From Nothopassalora personata (Eukaryota > Ascomycota > Dothideomycetes > Mycosphaerellales > Mycosphaerellaceae), in the NCBI GenBank assembly GCA_033816765.1, contig CM066287.1, forward strand, positions 3,410,001-3,474,000: a stretch of 64,000 nt of DNA, read 5' to 3'. Numbering within the stretch: the first letter of the stretch is position 1; the number at the start of each line of letters is the position of its first letter. Shown in pieces: positions 44,003 to 54,919 of this stretch. The notes below the pieces were generated by a model. The model did not search any database and was not told the origin of the DNA. It saw only the letters and a program-made list of their open reading frames with translations. The translations under genes and the position numbers were made by a program.

Positions 44003-44350
44003 TCGGACAACCCAGTAAAAACGCATACCTCAATGAAAACATCTATTACAACTAGCGTATTACATATTCTTTTCGCAATATAGTCGCTGCTATTGACCGT
44101 GAAGAGGAGGAATTTATCTGTAAGGCTGCTGCTTGGTAGCAAGTTGCAGCCAACTAGGGAGTTGACTAACAGCGCCTTCGAAGGCGCTGTCTTGGCTACA
44201 GCTCACGTAGCGCGCATGTATCTTCACACACGAGGCTTACACGCAAGTTGATGCTAATATAGCTTGCTTGTATGAACGATATAGTGTCAATGGATCGTTG
44301 AATACACCTTTATTTATCATTGAGGTATGCGTTTTTACTGGGTTGTCCGA
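44003..44350. repeat. 348-bp element with perfect 34-bp terminal inverted repeats
   Basis: Bases 44003-44036 and 44317-44350 are exact reverse complements (outer end TCGGACAACCC, inner end CCTCAATGA). A perfect 22-bp palindrome sits at 44169-44190, within about 3 bp of the midpoint. No transposase ORF is present and no target-site duplication is evident. It is most likely a non-autonomous inverted-repeat transposon (MITE); a structured noncoding RNA or a replication-related palindrome are alternatives. Confidence 0.7.
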
Positions 44351-44864
44351 GGAGCACCCCTTCTCCACTTGCGTATCGGTTGACTGCGAGGATACGCAAT
44401 GATGAAGCGACAATATCACGATTTATCCACGACTTATCGTGATGTGCAAATACAATATATGCTCTCGGTCGTTCTTGCGTCATTTCGCTCGCCAAAAACA
44501 CTACAATGTCGGAGACTCTCGTTGTTACATGCCCAGCGGGCAATCAATGCATCCATCTACTACCACTGGTATACGAGAAGGGCACATTTCGGCTGAGACT
44601 AGCTGCACACATACTCAAAAGTCGGCGATGCGGGCAGAATGTGACGATATTCCGCGTGGGGCAGGATGTAATCTGATCGATCGTGTTTCTTGTTTCTGCA
44701 ATCGTCATCGACGCGTCCCGTACGATATGTCTAGAGTTGTGACCTACTACAGTACTAGCTCTTCCAACACACCAACATAACCACGCGCTTGATCAATGGC
44801 TGCTACATACATGTAATACGCTGTCCTCATACCTACAGTTCCCCACCACCGCGACAAGTTCGCG
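44351..44864. other. Intergenic, ERG24 promoter
   Basis: 514 bp between the inverted-repeat element and the ERG24 ATG. No gene seen; it holds the ERG24 promoter. Confidence 0.5.
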
Positions 44865-46459
44865 ATGGCGCCCAAACGAGCAGCAAAAGCGGCAGTGCCA
44901 GTTGAAGAAGAACACGGCTTCGAGTTTGGAGGACCGTATGTACACGCCCAGCACGTCCCGCCAGCACATTGTCACTGACCATCGCGTCGCATAAAGAATC
45001 GGCGCGGCGCTCATCTCCTTCGGCCTGCCCATCGCGTGTTACGCGTTCGCCTTCCTCTGCAACGATGTCAGCGGCTGCCCTGCGCCATCTCTCCTCAGCC
45101 CGCGCAAGCTGTTCACGCCCAACGGGCTATCGCGACAGGCAGGATGGCAACACGCGCTGGACGTTCTGAAGACAGAAGTGGGCTGGCCAGGCTGGACTGG
45201 ATTAATCAGCGTCGAGGCCGTGTTGGGCACACTCTTCTGGTACGGCTTGAGCTTGTTTCTCTACGTCCTGCTGCCAGCACAAGAGGTCCAAGGCACTGAG
45301 CTCCGGACTGGCGGAAGGCTGAAGTACAGATTCAATGGTATGCCCTGCTGCGACTTGGAGCGATTGATTGCTAGCTAACATGGTCGCAGCCTTCCTCTCT
45401 GCTGTCACAATCCTGGTCGTCTGCGCTGCAGGCACTGTTGTGCGCGGACCAGACTTCCAGGTCTGGACATTCATCAACCGCAACTACATTCAGCTTTTGA
45501 CTTGCAACATCCTCGTCGCCTACGGTCTCGCCATCTTCGTCTACATCAAGTCATTTGAAGTCAAGGCTGGGAATAAGGACCTGCGCGAGTTGGCAGCTGG
45601 AGGTCACAGCGGCAATCTGCTCTACGATTGGTACATTGGGCGTGAGCTCAACCCTCGCGTGACACTTCCTTTCTTCGGCGAGATCGATATCAAGGCCTTC
45701 ATGGAGTTGCGCCCCGGCTTGCTGGGCTGGATCATGCTGGATTTGGCTTTTGCAGCCAAGCAGTACAAGAGCTATGGAACCATCACCGATTCAATGATCA
45801 TTGTCATCGTCAGCCAATCTCTCTACGTGTTGGATGCTCTCTGGAACGAGCCTGCTATTCTGACCACCATCGACCTCATCCAGGATGGCTTCGGCTTCAT
45901 GCTGTCGTTCGGCGACCTTGTCTGGGTGCCATGGGTATATTCCATCCAGGCACGTTACCTCAGCATACATCCCGTGGTTCTCGGTCCCTTCTACCTACTG
46001 CTCATCATTGGAATTCAGCTCTTCGGATACTACATCTTCCGCTCCAGCAACAGCGAGAAGAACCGCTTCCGTACGAACCCGAACGACCCGTCAGTAGCAC
46101 ACCTTGAATACATCGAGACTGCGACAGGCTCCCGTCTCTTGACATCTGGCTGGTGGGGAATGGCTCGCCACATCAACTACTTGGGTGATTGGATCATGAG
46201 CTGGGCATACTGCCTCCCCACCCTTGCTGCCGGCTACAAGCTCACGCCTTCCATCCTCTACCCAGGTACTCGTCTCGTCACGACCGACGGGATGAAGGGT
46301 ACTGCAATTCCGATCACTTACTTTTTCATGCTGTACTTTGCTGTCTTGCTCATTCATCGCGAGATGAGAGACGACCAAAAGTGCAGGCGCAAGTATGGCA
46401 AGGACTGGGAGAAGTATTGCGAGAAGGTTCCGTACAGAATAGTACCCGGCATCTACTGA
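44865..46459 (+). CDS. ERG24: Delta(14)-sterol reductase
   Basis: Three exons, 44865..44935, 44997..45337 and 45390..46459, with introns of 61 and 52 nt, encode 493 residues. Erg24 uses NADPH to reduce the C14-C15 double bond left after lanosterol 14-demethylation in ergosterol synthesis, in the ER membrane; it is a target of morpholine fungicides. The protein is polytopic. Both sterol-reductase signatures are present: LLYDWYIGRELNPR and the later SGWWGMARHINYLGDWIMSW. The C-terminal HREMRDDQKCRRKYGKDWEKY and the final VPYRIVPGIY are typical. The first intron falls after GFEFGGP, at the start of the first membrane domain. The family also includes lamin B receptor and C-24(28) reductase Erg4; the motifs and length favour Erg24. 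Confidence 0.94.
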
Positions 46460-46854
46460 ACTGCAGGCCTACATGCGGCATGTAGCAGCTTGATCGTGTA
46501 TAAGAGTAGCGCAGTAATGTTAACTTCAATGGGATGCTTTCACCGGTGTTCTTGATCGGGAGGACATTGAAAAGATGTCGCAGGTCTGCTCAGCTCCAAT
46601 GTTATGCTCAATGGTAGCCGTGGCGTGCATTGCGGGAAGCTATAAAGCGGAGACTTTCACACCAACCTTCTCTCCGCGACCTCAACTTTACTCTCCGGCA
46701 GCCGCGGGATATGAATATAGTCTGATGCTGCGTCGTTACTGAACATCTGTTAACACCAAGTCTTGCAAATTAGCTGAAGACACGTGCCTGAAATACCATC
46801 GACTGCCATACTTGCATCGAACCCAGCGCCACTTCGGCTTCAAGGACCACCATC
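46460..46854. other. Intergenic, methyltransferase promoter
   Basis: 395 bp between ERG24 and the methyltransferase gene on the same strand. Nothing notable identified. Confidence 0.5.
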
Positions 46855-47925
46855 ATGAGTGCCTTCACAGAAGCAAATCGCAAAGCCTTCGAGTATATAC
46901 ATCTCTCCGCATCATCATTTGAAGCTCTCTAACATTCACCAGCGACCTGTCCGCTACATACAACACCAAACAGTGGCAAATCGACCTCTCCAACCAAGTA
47001 GCAGAGGCATTACAAGCAAGGAAAGACTGGATCGGGGCCCAATGGGTCGACCCTGATGTCCCGGCAGAAAGACAGACCGTCAGGCTTCTGGACTATGCTT
47101 GCGGCACTGGTGCCATAACGAAAGCATTGGGACCATACGTCTCGACCATCTCCGGCATCGACCTCAGCGACAAAATGGTCGCGCAATACAACGAGGCCGC
47201 ACAATCATCAGGAGCACACGCAGTAGTCGGAGATCTCTTCAGCCAGACTGTCTCCGCCGAACTGAAAGCCCCAGAATGGTACGAGTTCGACATAGCCGTC
47301 GTTGGTCTGGGCTTCCACCACTTCGAGCACCCAGACCGAGCGATGAAGCGCCTCGCCGAACGTCTCAAAGCTGGTACAGGAGTGCTCGTCATCGTTGATT
47401 TCCTGCCGTTCAGCACGCGACGGGATGACGAGCACTCTGGTCGAGGTGGTGAGATACCGGGAATGAAGCACACAATCAAATACCATGGCTTCACTGGTGA
47501 TCAGATGCGGGATCTCTATCAGGAGGCAGGGTTTGAAGACTTTGATATCGTGGCGCTCAAACAGCCTGCTGTGATGGAGCTCAAGAGTGGGACGGTTCAG
47601 AGAACGTTGTTTATTGCCAAGGGGCGAAAGGCGCAGACTGCGTGGCAGAAGGTGACGTCGTGGGTTGGTGGGATGCAGGTACGTCCCATGAGTCTCAGCT
47701 TCTGCCCAGATGTGAGCGCAACAACACGATGGAGACATGGCTAATGCATATACTTATGAGCAGGACTGGGCAGCTGGACAAGTGGCGCTTAAAAGCAATC
47801 AGCATCATTGGGAGCCTGGGTATTCGCGAGGGCAGCAGAACCCGTGGGATCTCGGAAAACGGAAGGAAGAGAGTTATACTATGGTCCAGAAGCCTGAGGA
47901 GAAGAAGGCTTGGAACGGATTCTAG
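46855..47925 (+). CDS. Class I SAM-dependent methyltransferase
   Basis: Three exons, 46855..46892, 46943..47678 and 47764..47925, with introns of 50 and 85 nt, encode 311 residues. The SAM-binding motif I is LDYACGTGAITKAL at about 62-75, followed by the acidic end of strand 2 (GIDLSDKMVAQYN), motif GDLF, and FDIAVVGLGFHHFEHPDRAM before motif post-II. The last exon encodes a Trp-containing, lysine-rich tail (WEPGYSRGQQNPWDLGKRK). The substrate is not evident; similar fungal proteins are annotated only as methyltransferase type 11/12. The gene lies just downstream of ERG24, but a sterol role cannot be inferred: it lacks Erg6-specific signatures. It converges with the next gene, 43 bp between stops. 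Confidence 0.83.
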
Positions 47926-47968
47926 TGGCAGCTGTGTCATCAAATGATCTTATCATCCCATCAGTCCT

Positions 47969-49651
47969 TCATCCCTGGGCATGCTCTTCATCGCCTAGAG
48001 GGCGATCTGTAGTCTGCCCACCGTAGACTCCTCCGTCTAGGATCCACTGCTCGTTGTCATCCTCGTCCATCTGCACCCGTCTCCAGGTACTCCTGTGCTC
48101 CCTCACAGCACCTTTGCCTTTGCTCTTGCTTTCACGAGCCGTTGGACGAATGAGGCCTGAAGCCAACGGATTGTGGCTGAAAGCACCACCCTGGCCTGAC
48201 AGAGGACCTTGGCGGTCTGCTTCCACCTCTGCTTCATCTTTGCCGCCGAAGTCTGGCTTCTCCACCTCCGCCATCTTCCGCACCACTCTCCCATCCCTGA
48301 GATCAATGCTGGCCACCACGCGACGTTTCTCATACTCTGGTTTTGCGTTCCATTCCATTTCTCGAAGTATCTTTTGCTGCTTCTTCAGCTGTTGAGCTCG
48401 TTCCTGTGGACTCGCCCACATGTTCGTTCCTGCAGTTGGTACATCATAGTCGGCAGCTTCGTCATGAATGCGCGTCCGCCGTGCGTTGTTTGCTTGGAAT
48501 CCCAGGAGCTTGTCCCTGTGAATTTTGGCCTTTTCACTTGCTTCGTCATCTGAGCCGGCCGGCGTAGCTGGTTGAGATGACAGTGGAGACGACCGCGCTG
48601 AGGATGCTTGTGCAAGGAAGTCTCGACCTGTGAAGGCCCTTGCCTTCCCTTGGGCTACGTCTGCTCGTTTGTGCCCAGCGTTGTTGGCCTTCATCCGCTC
48701 CTCGCCACGTTCATCTTTTAGCACTCTCAACACTTTCTGTAGGTCCTCAGCGGCCATGAGTTGTGCGCCGCAGAACGTGCAAGGGCCAAGACCCTCCTTA
48801 ACGCAGATGACCTTACCACATTGCAGGCAATTGGGCGCCATGTCCAGTAGCGGATGTCTCGTGGCCATGCAATTGCATTTGCGTCTTTCTGTCTCCGCTG
48901 CTGATCCTGCAGCTAGACCTGGGTTGGTCTGCACCTCTAGAGCGCGGATCGCGGAGTCAAGGTCAGAGAGAGCAGTCGAGGCACCATGCATGGCTGTGCC
49001 ACCAGCAATGTTGATCTTCGTCTTCGGAGCAGGTGAAGCATTTCGTGAAGATGCAGCAGAGTCTCGTGTGGCAGCCGACTTCTTTGACGACAACGCATCT
49101 GATATCAAAGGCCCAGAAGCAGAGGGCGGAGGCTTGCTTGTGATGGGAGCGCTTGTGGGGGCAGCATCGTCTGTGATCAGTGGCAAATGAGTTGCATCTG
49201 GTCTGTGCTGCAGCGCGAGATTGTCTGCTACTCGATCTTTGTGACTCTGGCGAGAGGAAGCGGCTATGTAATCCTGCTCACTGCGTTTGTGATAAGCACC
49301 GGAGGTATCACCATGGCCCTCAAGCTGGCGAGCCGGAAGAGAATGGATATTCGCTTTCTTCTTTTGAGGCCGCGATCTCCTCGGTGCCTCTGACGTTCCT
49401 GTTGCAACAGTGCTGGGAGTCTTCGTCATAGATTGGCTAGGAACCTGCGCGGGTGCGTTCTGTCGTCTGAGATTGAAACTGGATATGAATTCGAGGCTCT
49501 TCGCATCGTCTCCTAGAAGGTTCTTCAGGTGTTCGGCTGCAGCGTCCTTCGACAGTGAGTCTGCGTAGCCGACGACTTGTTTGAGAGACTCGTCGTCGAG
49601 TGGCAACAGCTGCTGCAGTCGAGGCACCGCCCACGCCTCGATGGATGCCAT
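47969..49651 (-). CDS. RQT4: ASC-1/TRIP4-like zinc-finger protein (Rqt4)
   Basis: A single exon encodes 560 residues. The C2HC5 zinc finger at about 250-290 (CNCMATRHPLLDMAPNC, CGKVICVKEGLGPCTFCG) is the defining domain of human TRIP4/ASC-1 and yeast Rqt4, subunits of the ribosome quality-control trigger complex that splits collided ribosomes. The N-terminus (LQQLLPLDDESLKQVVGYAD, then the HLKNLLGDD helix) is a small helical domain resembling CUE/UBA-type folds. The rest is charged linker with helices (WASPQERAQQLKKQQKILRE) and a family-typical C-terminus (STWRRVQMDEDDNEQWILDG). The ATG at 49651 is chosen because the frame upstream begins only with a TTG. Partners (Slh1, Cue3) are not in the window. 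Confidence 0.85.
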   Translation of the reverse strand: MASIEAWAVPRLQQLLPLDDESLKQVVGYADSLSKDAAAEHLKNLLGDDAKSLEFISSFNLRRQNAPAQVPSQSMTKTPSTVATGTSEAPRRSRPQKKKANIHSLPARQLEGHGDTSGAYHKRSEQDYIAASSRQSHKDRVADNLALQHRPDATHLPLITDDAAPTSAPITSKPPPSASGPLISDALSSKKSAATRDSAASSRNASPAPKTKINIAGGTAMHGASTALSDLDSAIRALEVQTNPGLAAGSAAETERRKCNCMATRHPLLDMAPNCLQCGKVICVKEGLGPCTFCGAQLMAAEDLQKVLRVLKDERGEERMKANNAGHKRADVAQGKARAFTGRDFLAQASSARSSPLSSQPATPAGSDDEASEKAKIHRDKLLGFQANNARRTRIHDEAADYDVPTAGTNMWASPQERAQQLKKQQKILREMEWNAKPEYEKRRVVASIDLRDGRVVRKMAEVEKPDFGGKDEAEVEADRQGPLSGQGGAFSHNPLASGLIRPTARESKSKGKGAVREHRSTWRRVQMDEDDNEQWILDGGVYGGQTTDRPLGDEEHAQG

Positions 49652-50508
49652 GGCCAAGTGGACGACACAGCTGCACTACGCCTATCTATACTGCTAGTCC
49701 TCCTAATAAGTAGTCAGTCGGCGTGGTGGAATCATCACTACTGGCTGTGGCGTGGCGTGGTCCAATGCTTCACATGCCGTTCATAGCCCAGCTAGTATCG
49801 CGCTTCATGATACATGTAACAGTACCTTCATCGGATCATGGATGGCAAAGACGGCTCGCTCGCACGTGGCCTGGTTGACGGCCATAGCCGCGATGGGAAG
49901 GGAAGACGGCGCGCACCGCAAAAGCGACACACTTCAGCTGCTCGAAGATCGTCTTCTTCATCTTGACGATAACATGGAAAGGGGGCCATCGCAAGCAACA
50001 TCATGAACAGACTCGCACGAGCGACAGCCGCAGCACTGATATACCATGCAAACCACTGAAGCATCCCTCGACTATTTACTACCCTCGCATCTCTGTTGCC
50101 AGACTCGCCCTCTTTAGCAGATACATTGCTCGTCCACCGAGAGCGAAGCAGAACCGATCTCTGAAAACCAATACCATTTGCGAAATCTAGACAGGAAGCG
50201 TCCCAATGCTGACACTCAGATGTTCAGCGCCGCATGCGATATGATGCAGCAAGTCACTCGACCCTCCCAGAAACAGCAAAACGCCCCTGCAGAAAGCGTG
50301 TATTCGAACTCTTGATACGCGACAGAACCCGGCGCCCTTTGTTGCACACCTCTTTCGTGGCGGAGGCCAGCTCCTGCCTATTAATCCTTTCCGATCAGAT
50401 CCACCTGGACGCCCACGTCCTTCATCTGGCGGTATCCCCCCTCTTTCCTGTCACCGCCCGCGAGGCCATCAATGTCTTTCTCTGCTGAACGCGTCAGCTA
50501 CCGTTTCT
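49652..50508. other. Intergenic, RQT4 promoter and Zn2Cys6 3' flank
   Basis: 857 bp with small ORFs only; none resembles a protein. No repeats noticed. Confidence 0.5.
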
Positions 50509-51985
50509 TCACTTTGGTCCACGATTGAGCGCTTGGAGCATACTGCTGTCCGTGGAGGTACGCTCTTCCATCTTGGGCTGGCCAGCGAGATCGTTGACCT
50601 TGCCGCCGGGACGCTGAGCGTTTGCCGCAGACGTTGGAGGAGTGCGACCGCCACGGACAGCAGCACCGTGCTGAAAGCTAGTGGAAATGCCGGGCTGCCC
50701 AAGCACATGCGGCGAGGATGATGCACGCGAGGCATCGTAAGAGTACGGGCTCTGCGGCGATGCACGACGCACTTGGACCTGCGACTGAGCATGATATGGT
50801 TGGGGAGGATAATGCGCGGAATGATACGAGGTAGTAGAGGAAGTGGGCGACGCACCAGCTGGAGTAAGACCGGATGGCTCAGGATAACCATACGGCTGCC
50901 CATCAGCACCACGATGCTGAGGCATTTGAGACTGCTCTCCCGGGTTCGGTGGAGCGAGGGTCGGTGTGTGCGGCTCGTCGCTCGGACGCTTGCGTCCAGC
51001 TTCGGCGTTTTGGGCCTGGGGCCCGCCCGGCTGCGAGTACATAGGCTGCTGCTGTTGGTAGCCTTGAGGCGGTGGCGGATACTGGCCGGGCTGTTGCTGT
51101 TGTTGCTGCGGATATTGATCGCGGTTACCGTGCTGAGGCAATGGCTGGCCGTAGGCGCCGTAAAGCTGCGTGTTTGGCGGAGGATTCTGCCCGCGCCAGA
51201 CTGTGTGCGCAGGCACAAACGCTTGGGTTTGTGCGCTTACTGGCGTGAAGACACACTCCTGTGAGAAGCGCTGGCAGTTGGTGCAGCGCCCATCTTCGGA
51301 CTGATCGAAGCCGGAGCAGCGAATCTAAATGCATAATCAGCTTGCGCAGTCTGGAGAGCCTTTTTGGTGATGCTTACCTTGCGTCGTCGGCAATACCGAC
51401 AAGCAATGGCAGTACGTTGTCGCGGCGCGGGTTGAGTGGGAGGATAGGCCATCTGCGGGGCCTGCTGGTATGGTGGCCCATACATCTGCTGTGGCGGAGG
51501 CAGAGCGCGATACTGGTCGGGATGGTTTGGCTGGAGCGTCTGCATGGCCGGTGGTGCGCCTTGCTGCTGGACTGCCTGCGAGATTGGCGTAAGCTGCTTT
51601 GAGTCATCTTGGTCAGTATTGATGTCGTCTTGAGAAGATAATGCGGGGTCGATGGCGGCCGCCGCTGCTGTGGTTGATTCTCCCATATTGACGCGCGATG
51701 TCTGGTCGTGTTGCGAGCGGAAATGTGAAGCTTGCGATGGCAGGTGGGAGAATAACAGTAGGTACAGCTGGGCACGGCCGCGACAGAAGTCTTGGCGTGC
51801 TGCAACTCCACGGCCAGCTAAAGCAGTCGAGTGCGACTCACCTGGTTGGGGTTCGGTCGTGGTTGATATTGACCATTCGAGTTCGGTGGATTTGGCGGCC
51901 ATTGCTGCGACTGCTGGTTTGCCTGCGATGTGGGCGGCGCATTCGGAGTCCAGCCTGGACCAGACTGTGTGGGCGACTGATACAT
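50509..51985 (-). CDS. Zn2Cys6 binuclear-cluster transcription factor
   Basis: Three exons on the minus strand, 51842..51985, 51378..51701 and 50509..51324, with introns of 140 and 53 nt, encode 427 residues. The DNA-binding cluster is assembled across the second intron: Cys149, 152, 159, 170, 173 and 180, spacing C-x2-C-x6-C-x10-C-x2-C-x6-C, with the basic CRYCRRRKIRC loop. Flanking regions are Gln/Pro/Tyr-rich (QYPQQQQQQPGQYPPPPQGY), resembling activation or low-complexity regions. The fungal-specific middle homology domain is absent, which is uncommon but known. The 3' site of the first intron (after ACGACCAG) is the one that preserves the frame; an alternative is that translation begins at the ATG at 51686. 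The target genes are unknown. Confidence 0.8.
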
Positions 51986-54919
51986 GGCGGGCGCAAGGTC
52001 CGCGGCTTAATTAATTATTACTTGACGCAGCCGCGCACGTAGCGATATGCGCAAGCGAGCCTCTCTGTCGGTGATGTTTTGAGGTTGCACAAAGGCGCGG
52101 CCCGGTCGCGAAAGGCCGTCGATGCTGCAGGGAAGGCTGCCGAGCGTGTGACACCGCGACCGAGTGTTGCACTACCGGCGTTTGGCGGACTCGGTGACGC
52201 GCAGGCGGTGTTGCGAGGTGGTGTGAATTGTCGTGGCGCCGTGATGTCGTGCTGCGTGGTCGAGCGTAAAGTGCAACAAAGGTGTAAAAGTTGCTGCAAC
52301 GCGTGGTGGGGATGTGGGAAGACGGCAGCGGCAGATCCGGGGCAATGGTCCCAAAGCAAGTCAAGTACAGTAGGCGGGTCAAGCAGAGCACGAGCACGAG
52401 CATGAACGTGTGGTGTGCCACTTCACCTCGCACGCCTCCCGCGCAGCAGTTTGTTCGCGCTGATCTTTTCGAACACGCAAGCCTGACGGTCCGTCGCCTG
52501 CAACCGACTGCCAGGTAAACCCAGCAAGCAGGGTTGGTGCTTCTAGCGCACTCGTCTGCTTGCAGCAAACGCGCTCGGCAGCTGTGGTACGCACTCTCAC
52601 TGGCCGGCCGAGCTGAGATCAGCCAGGCTCCGCTCGCTCAGATCTCTGGGAGCGGGCTGACCGCGCCGTCTCGAAGCGGGCCTGTAAACGACCGCCGAAC
52701 AGCGGATTTGACTGGTTGATGTGGCGATGCACCAAGGATTGCAGCCGCGCCTCAGCCGCGCCTAAACTGGATCAGCGGAGGCGCGAGACTGCCACTGCCC
52801 AATCAATTCATTTCCGTTCGATCGCCCTCGTCTTCTTCAAGAACGTGGCAACGCAGGGATTGCAAAAGAGGGGGGGGGGCCACGGGCACAAATCAACCGA
52901 AAGCTGCTTACATCTCACGCTCAAGCAGTTTCTCACCGTCGGTGAGTATCGCGTGGTCAGCGGACACTTAGTCTTCCGTTCGGCCGTGCTCGCTATGCAG
53001 CCAGGGCCAGCTGGTCACGCTGCACTGGACGTTGCGAAAATGTACCTGTGTACCAATTAGAAAAATCGCTGGATTGGACAGTGCATTTGCGCGAGGGTGT
53101 GCCAGCTGTTCGTCGACGTCATGCCCGATGCAGTTCCTTGATGAACTCTGTGATAGTGAAACGGCGCTACAGTAGCTGGCCGAAGCGTTCCAGAGGCGAG
53201 AGGCGACGGATGTGGCCGAACCTTATGCGGGTATGGGGCAGCTACCTGTTGTATTCCTGGCGTTGTGCTCGCTCTCTACGAAGTAGCGATTCCTTCTGCT
53301 GACGTTGGGTATAGTCTACGGGACCGATGATGAGGCGAGTCGAGCGCCGAGCCTGAACACCCAAGAATGTCAGTGGCTGCCTAAGCGTTAACGGCGCCGA
53401 AGGACCTACCATCACCAGTAGGCTCAGCTACTGAGTAAAGAGACTTCTTCCTTGAGGATGGCTCTATGGTGAAGGTGAAGCTATCGAAAAGACTGCTTAA
53501 AACAGTACAAATGCCGCTGGCACTTGTCAATAGAGCATGTGGAAGTACTAACGAAGCATGGATGATGAGGAAGACGACGACCGCGACGACAAGCGCAGCC
53601 GGCTATTATATGTGGACCCACCAGGCTTCCGGGCTAGGCATGTATGTACTTGAACATTAGCATCAATATCGGCAGCTACGGTGGAACGAAGAGGACTTCA
53701 ACGGCCAAGCAGACGCAGAATCGGGCACACCGTCTCCATGTGTAAGTTCTCACATTTCTCGCTCGCAGGATCGTCGACATTCGATCTCGGCCTCCAGATC
53801 AACAACATTCTTGAAGGATGTTAATCAATATGACCCTCTTGCGGTCGTGGAACGCAATCCGAGACATGCGACAGCGGTACGGCACGCAACTCATACCATG
53901 CACACTAATAAGCGCCAGACGCTTGTGACACGCTGCTATATGTCAAGTTGCTGCTACATAAAATAAACCATGGCATGGGATGGACTGTCCCCTTGTCGCC
54001 TCGCCGTTCACGCCGCAGCGATCAGTACCGCTGCCCTGCGAAAGTGCTGCACCATGAGTCCAGGCTGTGGCGTCCTCGTGGATCCACTCGCCACGGCCGG
54101 ATGGGACAGGAATGTCATATGCTGACACCCTCGACTAGGTAGCACAGTAGAGGCGTCGGCACGTACCGCTACATCAAACTCAAATTTCGTAGTGCTCCGA
54201 AATCAGACGCTGAGGGATCCGAACCGAGCACACCAAGGTCTAGCAATGCCGCGGGAAAGCGCAGCGGATTCGGTCGGCCTCACCTGACGGACATTTGTAC
54301 TGTAAAACGGATCAAGCTCGGAGCCATTCGACGCTTCTGCATTTTGTGCAGGCACATCCTCGCTAGATCATGGGCAGTCGTGCCACTCGCAAAGCGAGAT
54401 TGGGACGGTACGAGGTAGTTTACAGAGAGCTCAGAGCGGTGCAGGCTGAGGGTACGTCTCAGCTTCCCCATGCCCTGCAGAATGTCACCGCCGATTGGGC
54501 TCGCAATCGCCGATTTGTGCTATCCAACCCTGGCAGCAAAATCACATGACCGAAATGTGCTGCGGCGCGCCGCCAAAGGTTAAGGTTCGGGCTGCCCGGT
54601 CCAGGCCACGCCTTACCCTATCATTGTAGCGTCGAGGTGTCGGGAGAGATCTCCTTCCTGCTGGCAGGTGGAGAAATGCTGCCAGCACAGCAGTGCGGCG
54701 ACACAACATGTCCGACGACCGTGCAAAACGTGTCCTACGTTCGTTACCATGTATGTGTGCCCAACGGGATAGGAAGTCTCTGACGCTAGGATATTGGTGG
54801 AAGAACCAAGAAGGGACGTTTCGCCGGGAGCGTTACCAATCCGCGTTCTTTGTTTTTTGATCGGATACGGGAACAAGCTGCCAGCAGATATACGTTGCAA
54901 CAGCCTTGCGATGATAGTA
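51986..54919. other. 2.9-kb gene-poor region
   Basis: No supported gene. The left part is the promoter of the Zn2Cys6 gene. A G run lies near 52870-52879. At 53559 an ATG opens a short acidic frame (MDDEEDDDRDDKRSRLLYVD) followed by PPGFRARH and a possible donor, but no complete gene could be built. The region may hold a decayed or fast-evolving gene. Confidence 0.45.

Noticed and set aside
44865..47925. ERG24 plus methyltransferase as a small sterol cluster
   Set aside because: The methyltransferase lacks C-24 sterol methyltransferase signatures, and the other neighbours are unrelated.
52866..52879. G run as a regulatory or telomere-like tract
   Set aside because: It is a single homopolymer without a repeat unit; it may also be length-uncertain in sequencing.
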